Of a DNA stretch of 64,000 nucleotides, positions 17,166 to 25,545 are shown piece by piece. The notes under the pieces were generated by a model. It was not told where the DNA came from and made no database searches. It saw only the letters and a program-made list of their open reading frames with translations. The DNA comes from Flavobacterium agrisoli (lineage in GTDB: Bacteria > Bacteroidota > Bacteroidia > Flavobacteriales > Flavobacteriaceae): assembly GCF_016522065.1 (NCBI RefSeq), contig NZ_JAEHFV010000001.1, positions 1,136,221 through 1,200,220 of the forward strand. The letters are read 5' to 3'. Both the position numbers and the translations under genes were made by a program. Positions within the stretch are counted from its first letter, which is position 1, and the number at the start of each line of letters is the position of its first letter.

Positions 17166-17771
17166 ATGAACACTTTTTTTGAGCAAAATATCATCTTGGA
17201 AGATGAGTTTGTACAATTACGTCCGCTACTTGAAACCGATGTAGCACATTTATTATCCATTTCTGAAAATGAACCCGAAACTTGGAAATATTCGCAGATT
17301 AAAGCCGATGGTAAAGAAAATCTAATCCATTATATCAAATTGGCTTTGCATGCCAAACAATTGCAAACACAATTTCCATTTATTGTTTTTGACAAAAAAC
17401 AACAAAAATATGCAGGAAGCACGCGTTTTTATGATATTCAATTTCATAATCAAACTTTGCAATTGGGTTATACTTGGTATGGAAAAGACTTTCGAGGTAC
17501 AGGCCTAAATAAACATTGTAAATTTTTGTTATTACAGTTTGCATTTGAAATCCTAAACATGGAACGAGTGGAATTTCGTGCCGATAACAACAACGAACGC
17601 AGTATTGCTGCCATGAAAAGTATTGGTTGCACGGTTGAAGGCGTCTTGCGAAGCAACATGCCTACAGGAGAAGGCACCTCAAGACGTGACTCGATTGTAT
17701 TAAGTATTTTGCGTGAGGAATGGTTGGGTACTGTAAAAGAAAATCTTAAACAGAAATTACAAACTAAATAG
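17166..17771 (+). CDS. GNAT family N-acetyltransferase, RimJ/RimL-like
   Basis: A 201-residue acetyltransferase using acetyl-CoA. It starts with the RimJ/RimL-type LEDEFVQLRPLLETD, and the acetyl-CoA binding region reads LGYTWYGKDFRGTGLNKHCK. The C-terminal motif ERVEFRADNNNERSIAAMKS, followed by VEGVLRSNM, is typical of enzymes that acetylate protein N-termini or small amines. The substrate cannot be read from sequence. Confidence 0.87.
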   Translation: MNTFFEQNIILEDEFVQLRPLLETDVAHLLSISENEPETWKYSQIKADGKENLIHYIKLALHAKQLQTQFPFIVFDKKQQKYAGSTRFYDIQFHNQTLQLGYTWYGKDFRGTGLNKHCKFLLLQFAFEILNMERVEFRADNNNERSIAAMKSIGCTVEGVLRSNMPTGEGTSRRDSIVLSILREEWLGTVKENLKQKLQTK

Positions 17772-17783
17772 AACATTGCAAAA

Positions 17784-17868
17784 TGCGTGAGGGATTGCAG
17801 CGAAAATCCTTTTTGTTTTTTTTAAACAAAAAGATTGTAGCGTAAAGCCCGACCCTTGTGGTCACGCA
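17784..17868. repeat. Structured intergenic element with nested stems
   Basis: TGCGTGA (17784-17790) pairs with TCACGCA (17862-17868) around a 10-bp hairpin (CTTTTTGTTT at 17809-17818 with 17824-17833). Between them are two similar blocks, GGATTGCAGCGAAAATCC and AGATTGTAGCGTAAAGCC. Similar elements recur between genes in flavobacterial genomes from memory; the role may be termination or mRNA stability. A degraded relative may lie at 16690-16730. Confidence 0.55.
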
Positions 17869-17937
17869 CAAAAACTACTTCGTAAAAACTGATATAAGTT
17901 TAAAAACTTTACGAAATTTACATTTAAAAACAGGTAT

Positions 17938-18381
17938 ATGAAAATAAATTTAAAATTTGGAATTGATCCGTTGGTGTTTGGCATGAAACAAAACGATGTT
18001 TCGAATGTTTTAGGAAAACCCGATAAAAATTATAAAGACGAGGACGACAACGTTATTTTTGTATACAATAAACACAAAATGCGTTTGACATTTTACCAAG
18101 AAGAAGATTTAAAATTGGGATATATTGTGGCTTCAAGTGAGGCTTTGGACGTTTTTGGTTTTAAATTAATTGGTCGAAATATTACCGATGTAAAAAAAGA
18201 TTTGGCTACAAAACAAATTACCAAGTTTACACAAGAAGAATTTGACACATTTGAAAATTATTTTAACGAAGAAAACTGGTTTATTTTGCAAACCGAATTT
18301 AATGAAGTTGTAAAATTTGAATTAGGAGCCATCATCAACAACAAAGATGAGTTTGATTGGAAATTCAATCCGAAGAAATAA
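17938..18381 (+). CDS. Small cytoplasmic protein of unknown function
   Basis: A 147-residue protein without signal peptide that I do not recognise. The opening segment FGIDPLVFGMKQNDVSNVLG, followed by KPDKNY, has the rhythm of small BamE/SmpA-like modules that use a GMT...VLGKPD turn, but there is no lipobox. The rest is beta-rich with many acidic residues. It stands alone, with the structured element upstream and a bidirectional terminator downstream. Confidence 0.75.
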   Translation: MKINLKFGIDPLVFGMKQNDVSNVLGKPDKNYKDEDDNVIFVYNKHKMRLTFYQEEDLKLGYIVASSEALDVFGFKLIGRNITDVKKDLATKQITKFTQEEFDTFENYFNEENWFILQTEFNEVVKFELGAIINNKDEFDWKFNPKK

Positions 18382-18388
18382 TAAAAAA

Positions 18389-18410
18389 AAGGAAATCTCA
18401 CGATTTCCTT
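18389..18410. terminator. Bidirectional terminator between convergent genes
   Basis: AAGGAAATC (18389-18397) pairs with GATTTCCTT (18402-18410), flanked by A's on the left and T's on the right, so it works in both directions for the genes ending at 18381 and 18421. Confidence 0.88.
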
Positions 18411-18420
18411 TTTTTATAGC

Positions 18421-18945
18421 TTAATTTAATTTTTTAACCTTACTGTCATCAATATTGTATTTTTGAATGACCTGGTAATAATCCGAATAATCGGGTTTCG
18501 AAACCTTTTTAGCGTTAATTCCATCATCTCCTGGAACAATTACAATTCGGAACGTTTGGTTTACTCTTAAATCATTTGGAACTGTATTTAGATTAAAACC
18601 TTCTAAAAATAGGTTAATATCGGTTTGTGTAAAATCTAATTTATAACTAAAATAGAGCGTACCATCATCGTAGTAATAGGATTCGGGTATTGGCGACCAT
18701 ACATCTCGGCCATTTTCTACACCTTTTAATCTATAAATTAAAATAACATCGCCCGAATAAATGGCAGGATTCAAATCGGCGAAAACACTGTAGGAATTTG
18801 CATTGTCAAAAGTTACCCCGTTAACTTCAAAAACTTCGGCAATAAGTCCGTCTTGTCCAGGCATTCCTGGAGGTCCTTCTGGACCTTCGCAACTTGTAAA
18901 AGCAATAAATCCAACTATTGCTAAAAGAGTAAGTATCTTTTTCAT
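18421..18945 (-). CDS. Lipoprotein with short collagen-like stretch
   Basis: A 174-residue lipoprotein: the signal ends AFTSC and is followed directly by four Gly-X-Y triplets (GPEGPPGMPGQDG). The remainder is a beta-rich domain (VFEVNGVTFDNANSY, IYRLKGVENGRDVW, LRVNQTFRIVIVPGDDG). Such short collagen-like lipoproteins are common in Flavobacteriaceae and are presumably at the outer membrane; function is unknown. Confidence 0.82.
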   Translation of the reverse strand: MKKILTLLAIVGFIAFTSCEGPEGPPGMPGQDGLIAEVFEVNGVTFDNANSYSVFADLNPAIYSGDVILIYRLKGVENGRDVWSPIPESYYYDDGTLYFSYKLDFTQTDINLFLEGFNLNTVPNDLRVNQTFRIVIVPGDDGINAKKVSKPDYSDYYQVIQKYNIDDSKVKKLN

Positions 18946-19017
18946 CGTATTACATTTTTATGGTTCATATATAAAGGTATTTCAAAAACTGAACCAAAAA
19001 AAGAAAATCGACTAAAA

Positions 19018-19887
19018 TTAAATCACCATTTTCAATTCTTGACGGTATTGCATGGCGCTTTTACCTGTATAGGCTTTAAAAAGTTTGCTAAAATGACTAA
19101 AATTATTGAAACCACTTTCATAACAAACTTCGTTTATACTTATTGACTTTTCGGCCAATAATTTAGAAGCATGGGCCAAACGGTATTCGTTTACAAAATT
19201 GGTAAAGGTTTTGTTAGTGATTTTTTTAAAAAAGCGGCAAAAAGATGGCTCCGTCATGCTTACCATTCCAGAAATTTCTTCTAAAGAAATGGGTTCTTGA
19301 AAGTTATCTTTAATAAAATTGAAAACCACATCAATTCGATCGTTGTCTTGCACTTGCATTTGTAACGAAAAACTATCGGCGTTTAACAATTCAAATTCAT
19401 TCGAAAATTCCAATTCATTTAAAATAGTCAATAATGAAATCAATCTTTGAAAAGGCGATTGATTTTCCATAGCTTCAATTTTTTTTCCAACACTTATTTT
19501 GGTTTCTCCGGTAAACACCAATCCAGATTTGGCTTGTTTAAAAAGATTGTGGCAATTTTTCATTTCGGGTTTGTCAAAAAACTCATTGCCTAAAAAATCA
19601 TGTTTGATATGAATGGTAGAAGATGCTACTTTTGAAGAATCCACATTTCCGAGTCCACAATGCGGCAAATTGCTTCCTATTAAGACTAAATCGCCATTTT
19701 CAAAATCGGAAACATGGCTACCAATTTGTCTTTTTCCAGAACCTTCATTAATATAGAGCAATTCAATTTCGGGGTGATAATGCCAATTATTAGGTTTCAA
19801 ATTAGCGTTACCTTCTTGTTTCGAATACGAAAATGAGTTTCCAAAAGAGTGATTGATAATTTCTAAAGTAGGAGCTGTTGTCCTCAT
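19018..19887 (-). CDS. AraC family transcriptional regulator
   Basis: A 289-residue regulator. The N-terminal half is a cupin-type sensor domain (NNWHYHPEIELLYINEGSG, then GDLVLIGSNLPHCG). The C-terminal 100 residues are the AraC double helix-turn-helix, with EPISLEEISGMVSMTEPSFC and the signature SINEVCYESGFNNFSHFSKL. It should bind DNA in response to a small ligand, probably a sugar or related metabolite. The ATG at 19887 is preferred to the one at 19941 because a TAnnTTTG element lies inside the longer frame. The target is unknown. Confidence 0.88.
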   Translation of the reverse strand: MRTTAPTLEIINHSFGNSFSYSKQEGNANLKPNNWHYHPEIELLYINEGSGKRQIGSHVSDFENGDLVLIGSNLPHCGLGNVDSSKVASSTIHIKHDFLGNEFFDKPEMKNCHNLFKQAKSGLVFTGETKISVGKKIEAMENQSPFQRLISLLTILNELEFSNEFELLNADSFSLQMQVQDNDRIDVVFNFIKDNFQEPISLEEISGMVSMTEPSFCRFFKKITNKTFTNFVNEYRLAHASKLLAEKSISINEVCYESGFNNFSHFSKLFKAYTGKSAMQYRQELKMVI

Positions 19888-19910
19888 GACAATTCTTTTA
19901 AAATTCTTTA

Positions 19911-19918
19911 CAAAATTA
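19911..19918 (-). promoter_or_regulatory. Candidate -7 element of the AraC regulator gene
   Basis: Minus-strand TAATTTTG fits TAnnTTTG, about 23 bases before the chosen ATG. The 19919-20207 stretch holds no gene and is A/T-rich. Confidence 0.4.
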
Positions 19919-20207
19919 ACAAAATCAGCTACAATTGTCATTCATTTTAACCTATAACGTTTTCAATTTTAAGAATTTATCAAATAATTAAAAAAATAGG
20001 CCTAAAAAAACATATTACTGTATTTTTTATAGGAATAAAAAAAAGAATGCTATTTTTAAAAAAGTTTCAAAAAGGAACATTTAAAAAAAAGCTTTAATTT
20101 TAGCTTATAAACGTTAAAAAAACGTAAGCTCAACCTTAATTCAGCATTAAACAATCTTTAATATTTTTATCAAAACAGCATACAATTGTGCATTATTTCA
20201 ACTACAT

Positions 20208-20302
20208 CGTTTTCTTTATTGAGAATTTAGCACACAAATTAGAAAAATACGAAACATTCTTAGCGAGTAGTTTGTTCTAATTTTACCTCAGCGAATTAGA
20301 AC
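20208..20302 (+). promoter_or_regulatory. Conserved upstream module of the first secreted paralogue
   Basis: Two blocks are repeated upstream of the next paralogue: CGTTTTCTTTATTGAGAATT (from 20208, 25 bases shared) and AATTTTACCTCAGCGAATTA (from 20279, 24 bases shared). Here the second block sits in a hairpin, GTTCTAATT (20274-20282) with AATTAGAAC (20294-20302), 26 bases before the ATG. It is probably a shared promoter and leader control element. Confidence 0.55.
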
Positions 20303-20328
20303 AAATAATTATAAAAAAAACTAAGGCT

Positions 20329-20739
20329 ATGAAAACGATTTTAAAATTAAGTTTAGTGTGTGCATTATTATTTACAGGAGTAACTACTTATGCAGAGGGT
20401 GGAAATGGAGATTTTAAACTTCATGTTATTAAAAACGATAAAAACAAAATTAGCTTTTGTCTTAATCATGTAAAAAAAGCGAAAGTATCTATTTATGAAA
20501 AAGACGGTACTTTAGTTTATTCTGAAAATTCAGTAGGATCTAGCGAAGGAATTTTAAAAACTTTTAGTTTAGAAGAATTTCCAGCAGGAAAATACTTTTT
20601 AGAAATTGAAAACAATGATAAAAAAGTAATTCATGAAATTACGGTAACTTCATCTTCGGCTTCTTTATCTCGTAATGCTGTAACTGAAATTTACAAAAAC
20701 AATATTAACGAAAGTAATTCAAACGTTGCTTCTAGATAA
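20329..20739 (+). CDS. Small secreted protein, Por_Secre_tail-like fold, first of tandem pair
   Basis: A 136-residue protein with a signal peptide (MKTILKLSLVCALLFTGV). The mature part is a single beta-sandwich whose motifs (KVSIYEKDGTLVYSENSVG and FPAGKYFLEIEN, then KKVIHEITV) closely resemble type IX secretion C-terminal sorting domains, although no cargo domain precedes it. The C-terminal tail after residue 110 is Ser/Asn-rich. The next gene is a clear paralogue. Function is unknown; it may be a periplasmic protein of the DUF3244 type. Confidence 0.82.
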   Translation: MKTILKLSLVCALLFTGVTTYAEGGNGDFKLHVIKNDKNKISFCLNHVKKAKVSIYEKDGTLVYSENSVGSSEGILKTFSLEEFPAGKYFLEIENNDKKVIHEITVTSSSASLSRNAVTEIYKNNINESNSNVASR

Positions 20740-20789
20740 ACAAAAAGCATTTTTTATACTAATATAGTTAGTAGCATTTATACGATGGA

Positions 20790-20817
20790 AGCGGCTCATT
20801 TTAGAGTCGCTTTTTTT
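20790..20817 (+). terminator. Terminator after the first paralogue
   Basis: AGCGGCTC (20790-20797) pairs with GAGTCGCT (20804-20811), one G-T pair, followed by seven T's. The two paralogues are thus separately transcribed. Confidence 0.82.
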
Positions 20818-20919
20818 ATATAATTGATAAAAACCAACTTAAGCTACATTAACAAAACATTAAATTATTTTCATGGTATTTTAAAATACACCGACAATAA
20901 TTCAAGAAATCAACTAAAA

Positions 20920-21014
20920 CGTTTTCTTTATTGAGAATTTAGCATATAAATAAGAAAAAATCGTTGTACTATTTTAACCTCCCTTGAGGTAATTTTACCT
21001 CAGCGAATTAGAAC
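20920..21014 (+). promoter_or_regulatory. Conserved upstream module of the second secreted paralogue
   Basis: The same two blocks as upstream of the first copy begin at 20920 and 20991, at almost the same distance from the ATG (122 versus 121 bases for the first block). Here the hairpin differs: TGAGGTAA (20985-20992) pairs with TTACCTCA (20995-21002), so the same block can fold with a different partner. Confidence 0.55.
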
Positions 21015-21041
21015 TAAGAAATTAATTTAAAAAGAAAAGCT

Positions 21042-21458
21042 ATGAAAACGATTTTAAAATTAAGTTTAGTATGCGCATTATTATTTACAGGAGTAAATTC
21101 GTATGCAGTAGATGGGAATGGTAGTATTGATTTTAAACTTCATGTAATTAAAAAAGAAGGAAGTCAGGTAACTTTTTCATTAAACAGAGTGAAACAAGCC
21201 AAACTTTCTATTTATGACAAAGAAGGTAATTTAATTTACAGCGAAAATGCAAAAGGTACTGAAGAAGGTATATTAAGAACATTCAATTTTAAAGAATTTC
21301 CTGCTGGAGGTTATGTTTTAGAAATTGAAAACGAAAACAAAAAAGTAATTCACGAAATTACTGTGGCAGATAACGCAACATACTTGTCACAAGCAGCTAT
21401 TTCGGAAGTATATAAAGATAATTTCAATTCAAATATCACTACAGTTGCCTCACGATAG
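21042..21458 (+). CDS. Small secreted protein, second of tandem pair
   Basis: A 138-residue paralogue of the gene at 20329. The first 17 residues of the signal peptide are identical, and the core (KLSIYDKEGNLIYSENAKG and FPAGGYVLEIEN, then KKVIHEITVA) is nearly so. Both end in VASR. The duplication includes the upstream control module, which points to recent tandem duplication with retained regulation. Function is unknown. Confidence 0.82.
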   Translation: MKTILKLSLVCALLFTGVNSYAVDGNGSIDFKLHVIKKEGSQVTFSLNRVKQAKLSIYDKEGNLIYSENAKGTEEGILRTFNFKEFPAGGYVLEIENENKKVIHEITVADNATYLSQAAISEVYKDNFNSNITTVASR

Positions 21459-21508
21459 TGTTATTTAATTGAGGTTTTGGTTAAATAGTTAGTAAAGTTT
21501 GATTTGAA

Positions 21509-21541
21509 AAAGCAGCCTGTGGTTAGGGCTGCTTTTTTTAT
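21509..21541 (+). terminator. Terminator after the second paralogue
   Basis: AAAGCAGCC (21509-21517) pairs with GGCTGCTTT (21527-21535), followed by T's. Confidence 0.88.
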
Positions 21542-21573
21542 GGATTGAATTCTAAAATTAAATTTAGTTAAAA

Positions 21574-21610
21574 AAAAGAGTTGCTTTTATTATCTAAAAG
21601 CAACTCTTTT
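21574..21610 (-). terminator. Terminator of the phosphodiester Sus operon
   Basis: A 15-bp stem (21574-21588 with 21596-21610: AAAAGAGTTGCTTTT and its complement) lies directly after the GDPD stop codon on the minus strand and ends in T's there. It is symmetrical enough to act both ways. Confidence 0.88.
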
Positions 21611-22510
21611 TTATTTCATTTTACTAATAACACGTTCCGGATAGTCGGTTATGATACCGTCAACATGTTTTTCTATCATATCTTGAATATCAATGTCATC
21701 ATTAATGGTCCAAGGAATGATTTTTATTTTTTTTAATCTTAATGAATCACAAAAAGCATTAGTAACTAATTTATAGTGCGGACTATAAATTTCGGGGGTA
21801 AAATCCAATTGTGCTAAATTTTTTTCAATATTGGGTTTACTAGTTAATAAGGCTATTGTAACGGACGGATATTTTTTCCGAAGAATGTTTAATGGCATGG
21901 GATCAAAAGACTGAATATTAATTTTATGCAAAACGTCTTTAGCTTTTAAAAGAGCCATAACTAAATCAACGAATTCTTCTGGTTGTGGCTGACTAATACC
22001 ATATTCTTTCTTATCGGATTTTATTTCGATATTATACCGAACAGGTTTATGGTGATTGTTTTTAATATACTTTTCGACAGTATCTATTACTTCAGCCAAC
22101 AAAGGTTTGTATGTTTTAATTCTGCTTTGCTTTAAAAAATTAGGATTTCCTCTTGAACCAATATCAAATTTAGAAATGCTATCGTAATTCATGGTATGTA
22201 AATTAAACAAATGTTCCTGTTTTTTTGATATTGGTTTTCCATTTGGAGCAGTTACATATACCGAAGACATATAGGGCTCATGCGAAACAACCACTTTTTT
22301 ATCGGCACTTATTACCACATCTAATTCAATTACATCGACTCCTTTTTCAACAGCACTTATAAAAGCAGGGATGCTGTTTTCTGGAAAATTACCGCGATCG
22401 CCTCTATGACCTTGTACTTCAATTCCAGAAACCGTATTCAGGCTTTTATTTGATTTACAAGCAGTTAAAACAACTCCCAAAACAATTAAATATATTTGAA
22501 AATGTTTCAT
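21611..22510 (-). CDS. Glycerophosphodiester phosphodiesterase, lipoprotein
   Basis: A 299-residue GDPD with lipobox LTAC (Cys18). It hydrolyses glycerophosphodiesters to sn-glycerol 3-phosphate and an alcohol. Catalytic and metal residues are visible: HRGDRGNFPENS (His35, Glu44), ELD (Glu62, Asp64) and SHE (His77). The C-terminal GIITDYPERV is the family's closing motif. As the last gene of the SusCD operon it is probably anchored at the outer membrane and acts with the calcineurin-like phosphoesterase 2 bases upstream. Confidence 0.92.
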   Translation of the reverse strand: MKHFQIYLIVLGVVLTACKSNKSLNTVSGIEVQGHRGDRGNFPENSIPAFISAVEKGVDVIELDVVISADKKVVVSHEPYMSSVYVTAPNGKPISKKQEHLFNLHTMNYDSISKFDIGSRGNPNFLKQSRIKTYKPLLAEVIDTVEKYIKNNHHKPVRYNIEIKSDKKEYGISQPQPEEFVDLVMALLKAKDVLHKINIQSFDPMPLNILRKKYPSVTIALLTSKPNIEKNLAQLDFTPEIYSPHYKLVTNAFCDSLRLKKIKIIPWTINDDIDIQDMIEKHVDGIITDYPERVISKMK

Positions 22511-22512
22511 AA

Positions 22513-24081
22513 TTAAAGCGAATCAATTTTGTAGGTTTTAGTCGCTTTATGCTGGTTACCAAACATATCTGTAGCCTGAATTTCTATTGTATGTACCCCT
22601 AAGTCCAAATTAGCCGGAAGGTTTCCTCTCCATACATGCGTGCTGATAATAGGATCTGATGATCTTCTTCCTGGCATTAGTTGTTCTGTAGTATCCCACT
22701 CGTATACCAAAGCTACATACGAAGGATCTTGTTCTTTTACAAATTCCATGTCTTTCCAAACTCCACCATCAATTCGGTATTGAACTTGATCACCTTCTTT
22801 CCCCATAAAAAAATTAGCAAAGACACCCGCTTTGGTACGTTTGACTTTGGCTACCACTTTGGGCGCAAATAGTTCCATCTGATGTTCTTTGGGCTTACCT
22901 GCTACTTTATAGGATACATTATATTGATTTCCATTAAAATGAATAAATGCATACCCTTTTTGAGTTCCATCTCTCATTACCGAAATTGGAATGCCTTTTT
23001 CATCTAATTTACCCGAATACCAATCACCCGATGTGGTTCCTACATTATAATGGTGATGTGGTTTTTCTTGTAACCAACCTTCTTTTTTACCAAAAAAATC
23101 TTGACGTTGTATGTGCGTATGAGCAGACAGAGACAACGTATTAGGAAAATCTTGTAAAATTTTAAACAATTTATTACGATCCTCATCTCTAAAAGCATCC
23201 TCATCTGGCTCGCTTAATGGAATATGAAAAGCTAAAACAATCAAGTGGTCTTTAGGTACAAATTTTAAATCGTTTTCTATAAATTGCAGTTGGTCTTCCC
23301 GAAAACCACCCCAATATCCTTTTTGATCTCGTGGGTCGGGATACAAAACATCATCTAAAACTATAAAATGTACCTTGCCAAAATTAAAAGCATAATTAGC
23401 TGGTCCAAAATGCGCTTCATAAGTTTCGTCGGCCAATTTATCTTCGGTAGCATCAAAATTAAGATCGTGGTTTCCTAATAAATTATACCAAGGAATTCCA
23501 GTTTTCTTTACTGCTTGTATGTACGGATTAAATAAACTTAAATCATTACCTACTAAATCGCCCAAACTTAAGCCAAATGGAACATTTTTAATTCCTTCAA
23601 CCTCAGCAACCACACCTCTGTAAAAATAGTCAACCTCCTCTAACGTATAAGGCTGTGGGTCTCCAAAAACCAAAGCCGTAAACTCATCTGGTTCATTGGT
23701 TTGATACAATCCAAAATTCAACAATTTCGGCAATTTTCCTGTGGGAGCAACTCCTGAAAATTTAAATTTCGGAGAACCTTCTGGTTTATAATTGTAAAAA
23801 AATTGCGGTAAATTATCTGAATTTAAAGGAATAGCATAACCCGATGGTTTAATAACAGCAATGATAGCATCATTAGAGATGGGTAATGAATATTTTCCGT
23901 TTTTATCGGTAAGCACCACTTCGGCACCATTGGTTACGGCTACGTTAGCAATTGGTTTTTCTTTACTTTCTTTTTTACCGTTGCGATTAACATCGTCATA
24001 AACATAGCCCGAAACCGTTTGTGCGGATAAGTAAGTTGAAAGAAACAACATACTTACAATATAATATTTTTTAAACATCAT
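22513..24081 (-). CDS. Secreted calcineurin-like phosphoesterase with N- and C-terminal accessory domains
   Basis: A 522-residue exported protein (signal peptide ending LSAQ). Residues 22-120 are an SpaA/carboxypeptidase-like N-terminal domain (YVYDDVNRNGKKESKEKPIA). The catalytic domain carries the metallophosphatase ladder FGDPQP, LSLGDLVGND, LLGNHDLNFD, AFHIPLS and SAHTHIQ. The last 170 residues match the C-terminal domain often attached to this subfamily. It hydrolyses phosphomono- or diesters; exact substrate unknown. Gene spacing (2 bases to GDPD, 15 to SusD) marks a single operon. Confidence 0.9.
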   Translation of the reverse strand: MMFKKYYIVSMLFLSTYLSAQTVSGYVYDDVNRNGKKESKEKPIANVAVTNGAEVVLTDKNGKYSLPISNDAIIAVIKPSGYAIPLNSDNLPQFFYNYKPEGSPKFKFSGVAPTGKLPKLLNFGLYQTNEPDEFTALVFGDPQPYTLEEVDYFYRGVVAEVEGIKNVPFGLSLGDLVGNDLSLFNPYIQAVKKTGIPWYNLLGNHDLNFDATEDKLADETYEAHFGPANYAFNFGKVHFIVLDDVLYPDPRDQKGYWGGFREDQLQFIENDLKFVPKDHLIVLAFHIPLSEPDEDAFRDEDRNKLFKILQDFPNTLSLSAHTHIQRQDFFGKKEGWLQEKPHHHYNVGTTSGDWYSGKLDEKGIPISVMRDGTQKGYAFIHFNGNQYNVSYKVAGKPKEHQMELFAPKVVAKVKRTKAGVFANFFMGKEGDQVQYRIDGGVWKDMEFVKEQDPSYVALVYEWDTTEQLMPGRRSSDPIISTHVWRGNLPANLDLGVHTIEIQATDMFGNQHKATKTYKIDSL

Positions 24082-24096
24082 TTTTTTATTTAATTA

Positions 24097-25533
24097 TTAA
24101 TCAATAGTGTCCCACCAAACTTTGGTATTAATATCATCGCTTCCAAGTAATTGAACAGCCTCTTTATAATTTACTGGATTGTACAATTGCTGGTCGGTAG
24201 GATAGGTAAAACGAGCTGGCATTTGGGCATTATTTAACATAGCAGTTGTTGTAGGTAATTTGGGTAAACCTGTTCTGCGGTATTCAAACCATTGTTGGTA
24301 ATCGGTAAAATACAATGCATAGTATTTTTGCAACATAATCTTCTCTAAACTACCATCATAAGCAACAGCTGAATTCGAAAAATAATCTGTTGGTAGTACA
24401 ACGCCTAGTTGATCCATTGCCGCATTAATACCGTTTTTATAATGCGTTTCAGCATCAGCAATAAAACCTCTTTGGGCTAATTCTGCTTTTATAAATTCTA
24501 CCTCAGCATACGTTAAAATCATAATTTTCATGGGTGCTACTGCTTGATTTCGATTTAAACTGGAAGCATTGTATTGAAATTGCGAATCGGAACCCGTATA
24601 AGCACTCGGAATTCCTTTATAACCCAAATTAACCCCGTTAAAATCGGTTGCTGTAGTGGCTATTATAGCCCTCCTCGGATCATTTAATGCATTTAAATTA
24701 TCAATAAAAAAAGAAGCCATTCTAATACCATTATTAAAATCTTGTGGTCTCCCCCAAGGCGAAACATTGGCTCCAATTCCGGTTACTTGCAAGATTGCTG
24801 ATTCGGCAGTTGAGGCAAAAACTGGGTAAAGTGTCGGATTTTGCACCATTGCCACCAATTTTTGTAAAGCATTGGTTTCTGTTCTGTTAGAAATGCGCAA
24901 TAACAAACGCATGTGTAGCGAATTGGTAAATTTTCTCCATTTTGTTACATCATTTTGAAAAAGGATATCGCTAGCATAAATCATACCTGTTTGGGTATTG
25001 TACAAACTATTGGCTCTTTCTAAATCAGCTAAAATAGTTTCGTAAATAAACTCTTGCGAATCGTATGAAGGATACAACAAACCTTCTTCTCCTTTTACAG
25101 CATTGGTCATCGGAACCGGCCCAAATACATCAGTTAAATTGGCATATATCCATGCATTTAATGTTAGCGCAACGGCTTCGTAATTGGTGTCTTGTGCTTT
25201 TTCGGCTGCAATACGCATTTCGCGAACACCGGCCAGCCATTTATAGGACGTATTCCATGTAGAATTACCGATATTCGGACTAACATCGTATCGGTGTAAA
25301 CCCCCAGAAATACTAGGAAAAGGCAACGAAACCTGCATCAAATTAAAAGTTACATCGGTACTACGTTGCGCATGATGACTTGCCATACCATACAAAATAG
25401 GATTTAGTAACGTACCGGGACTAATTTCTGCAATCAAATTAGGATTCTCGTTTAATTCTTCAAAATCCCCTGTACAATTCGTATTCAATAATACAAGAGT
25501 TAAAAGGATTACTATAATTTGTAGTTTTTTCAT
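24097..25533 (-). CDS. SusD/RagB-like outer-membrane lipoprotein (SusD-like 2 type)
   Basis: A 478-residue lipoprotein (LNTNC, Cys20) that should bind substrate at the surface and lid the SusC transporter. Features of the second SusD subfamily are FEELNENPN after the lipid Cys, LNAWIYANLTDVFGPVPMTN, LHMRLLLRISN and the C-terminal YQQWFEYRRTGLPKL. The family imports glycans but also other nutrients; the neighbours here are phosphoesterases. It starts 12 bases after the SusC stop. Confidence 0.93.
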   Translation of the reverse strand: MKKLQIIVILLTLVLLNTNCTGDFEELNENPNLIAEISPGTLLNPILYGMASHHAQRSTDVTFNLMQVSLPFPSISGGLHRYDVSPNIGNSTWNTSYKWLAGVREMRIAAEKAQDTNYEAVALTLNAWIYANLTDVFGPVPMTNAVKGEEGLLYPSYDSQEFIYETILADLERANSLYNTQTGMIYASDILFQNDVTKWRKFTNSLHMRLLLRISNRTETNALQKLVAMVQNPTLYPVFASTAESAILQVTGIGANVSPWGRPQDFNNGIRMASFFIDNLNALNDPRRAIIATTATDFNGVNLGYKGIPSAYTGSDSQFQYNASSLNRNQAVAPMKIMILTYAEVEFIKAELAQRGFIADAETHYKNGINAAMDQLGVVLPTDYFSNSAVAYDGSLEKIMLQKYYALYFTDYQQWFEYRRTGLPKLPTTTAMLNNAQMPARFTYPTDQQLYNPVNYKEAVQLLGSDDINTKVWWDTID

Positions 25534-25545
25534 TGTTGTATTACT

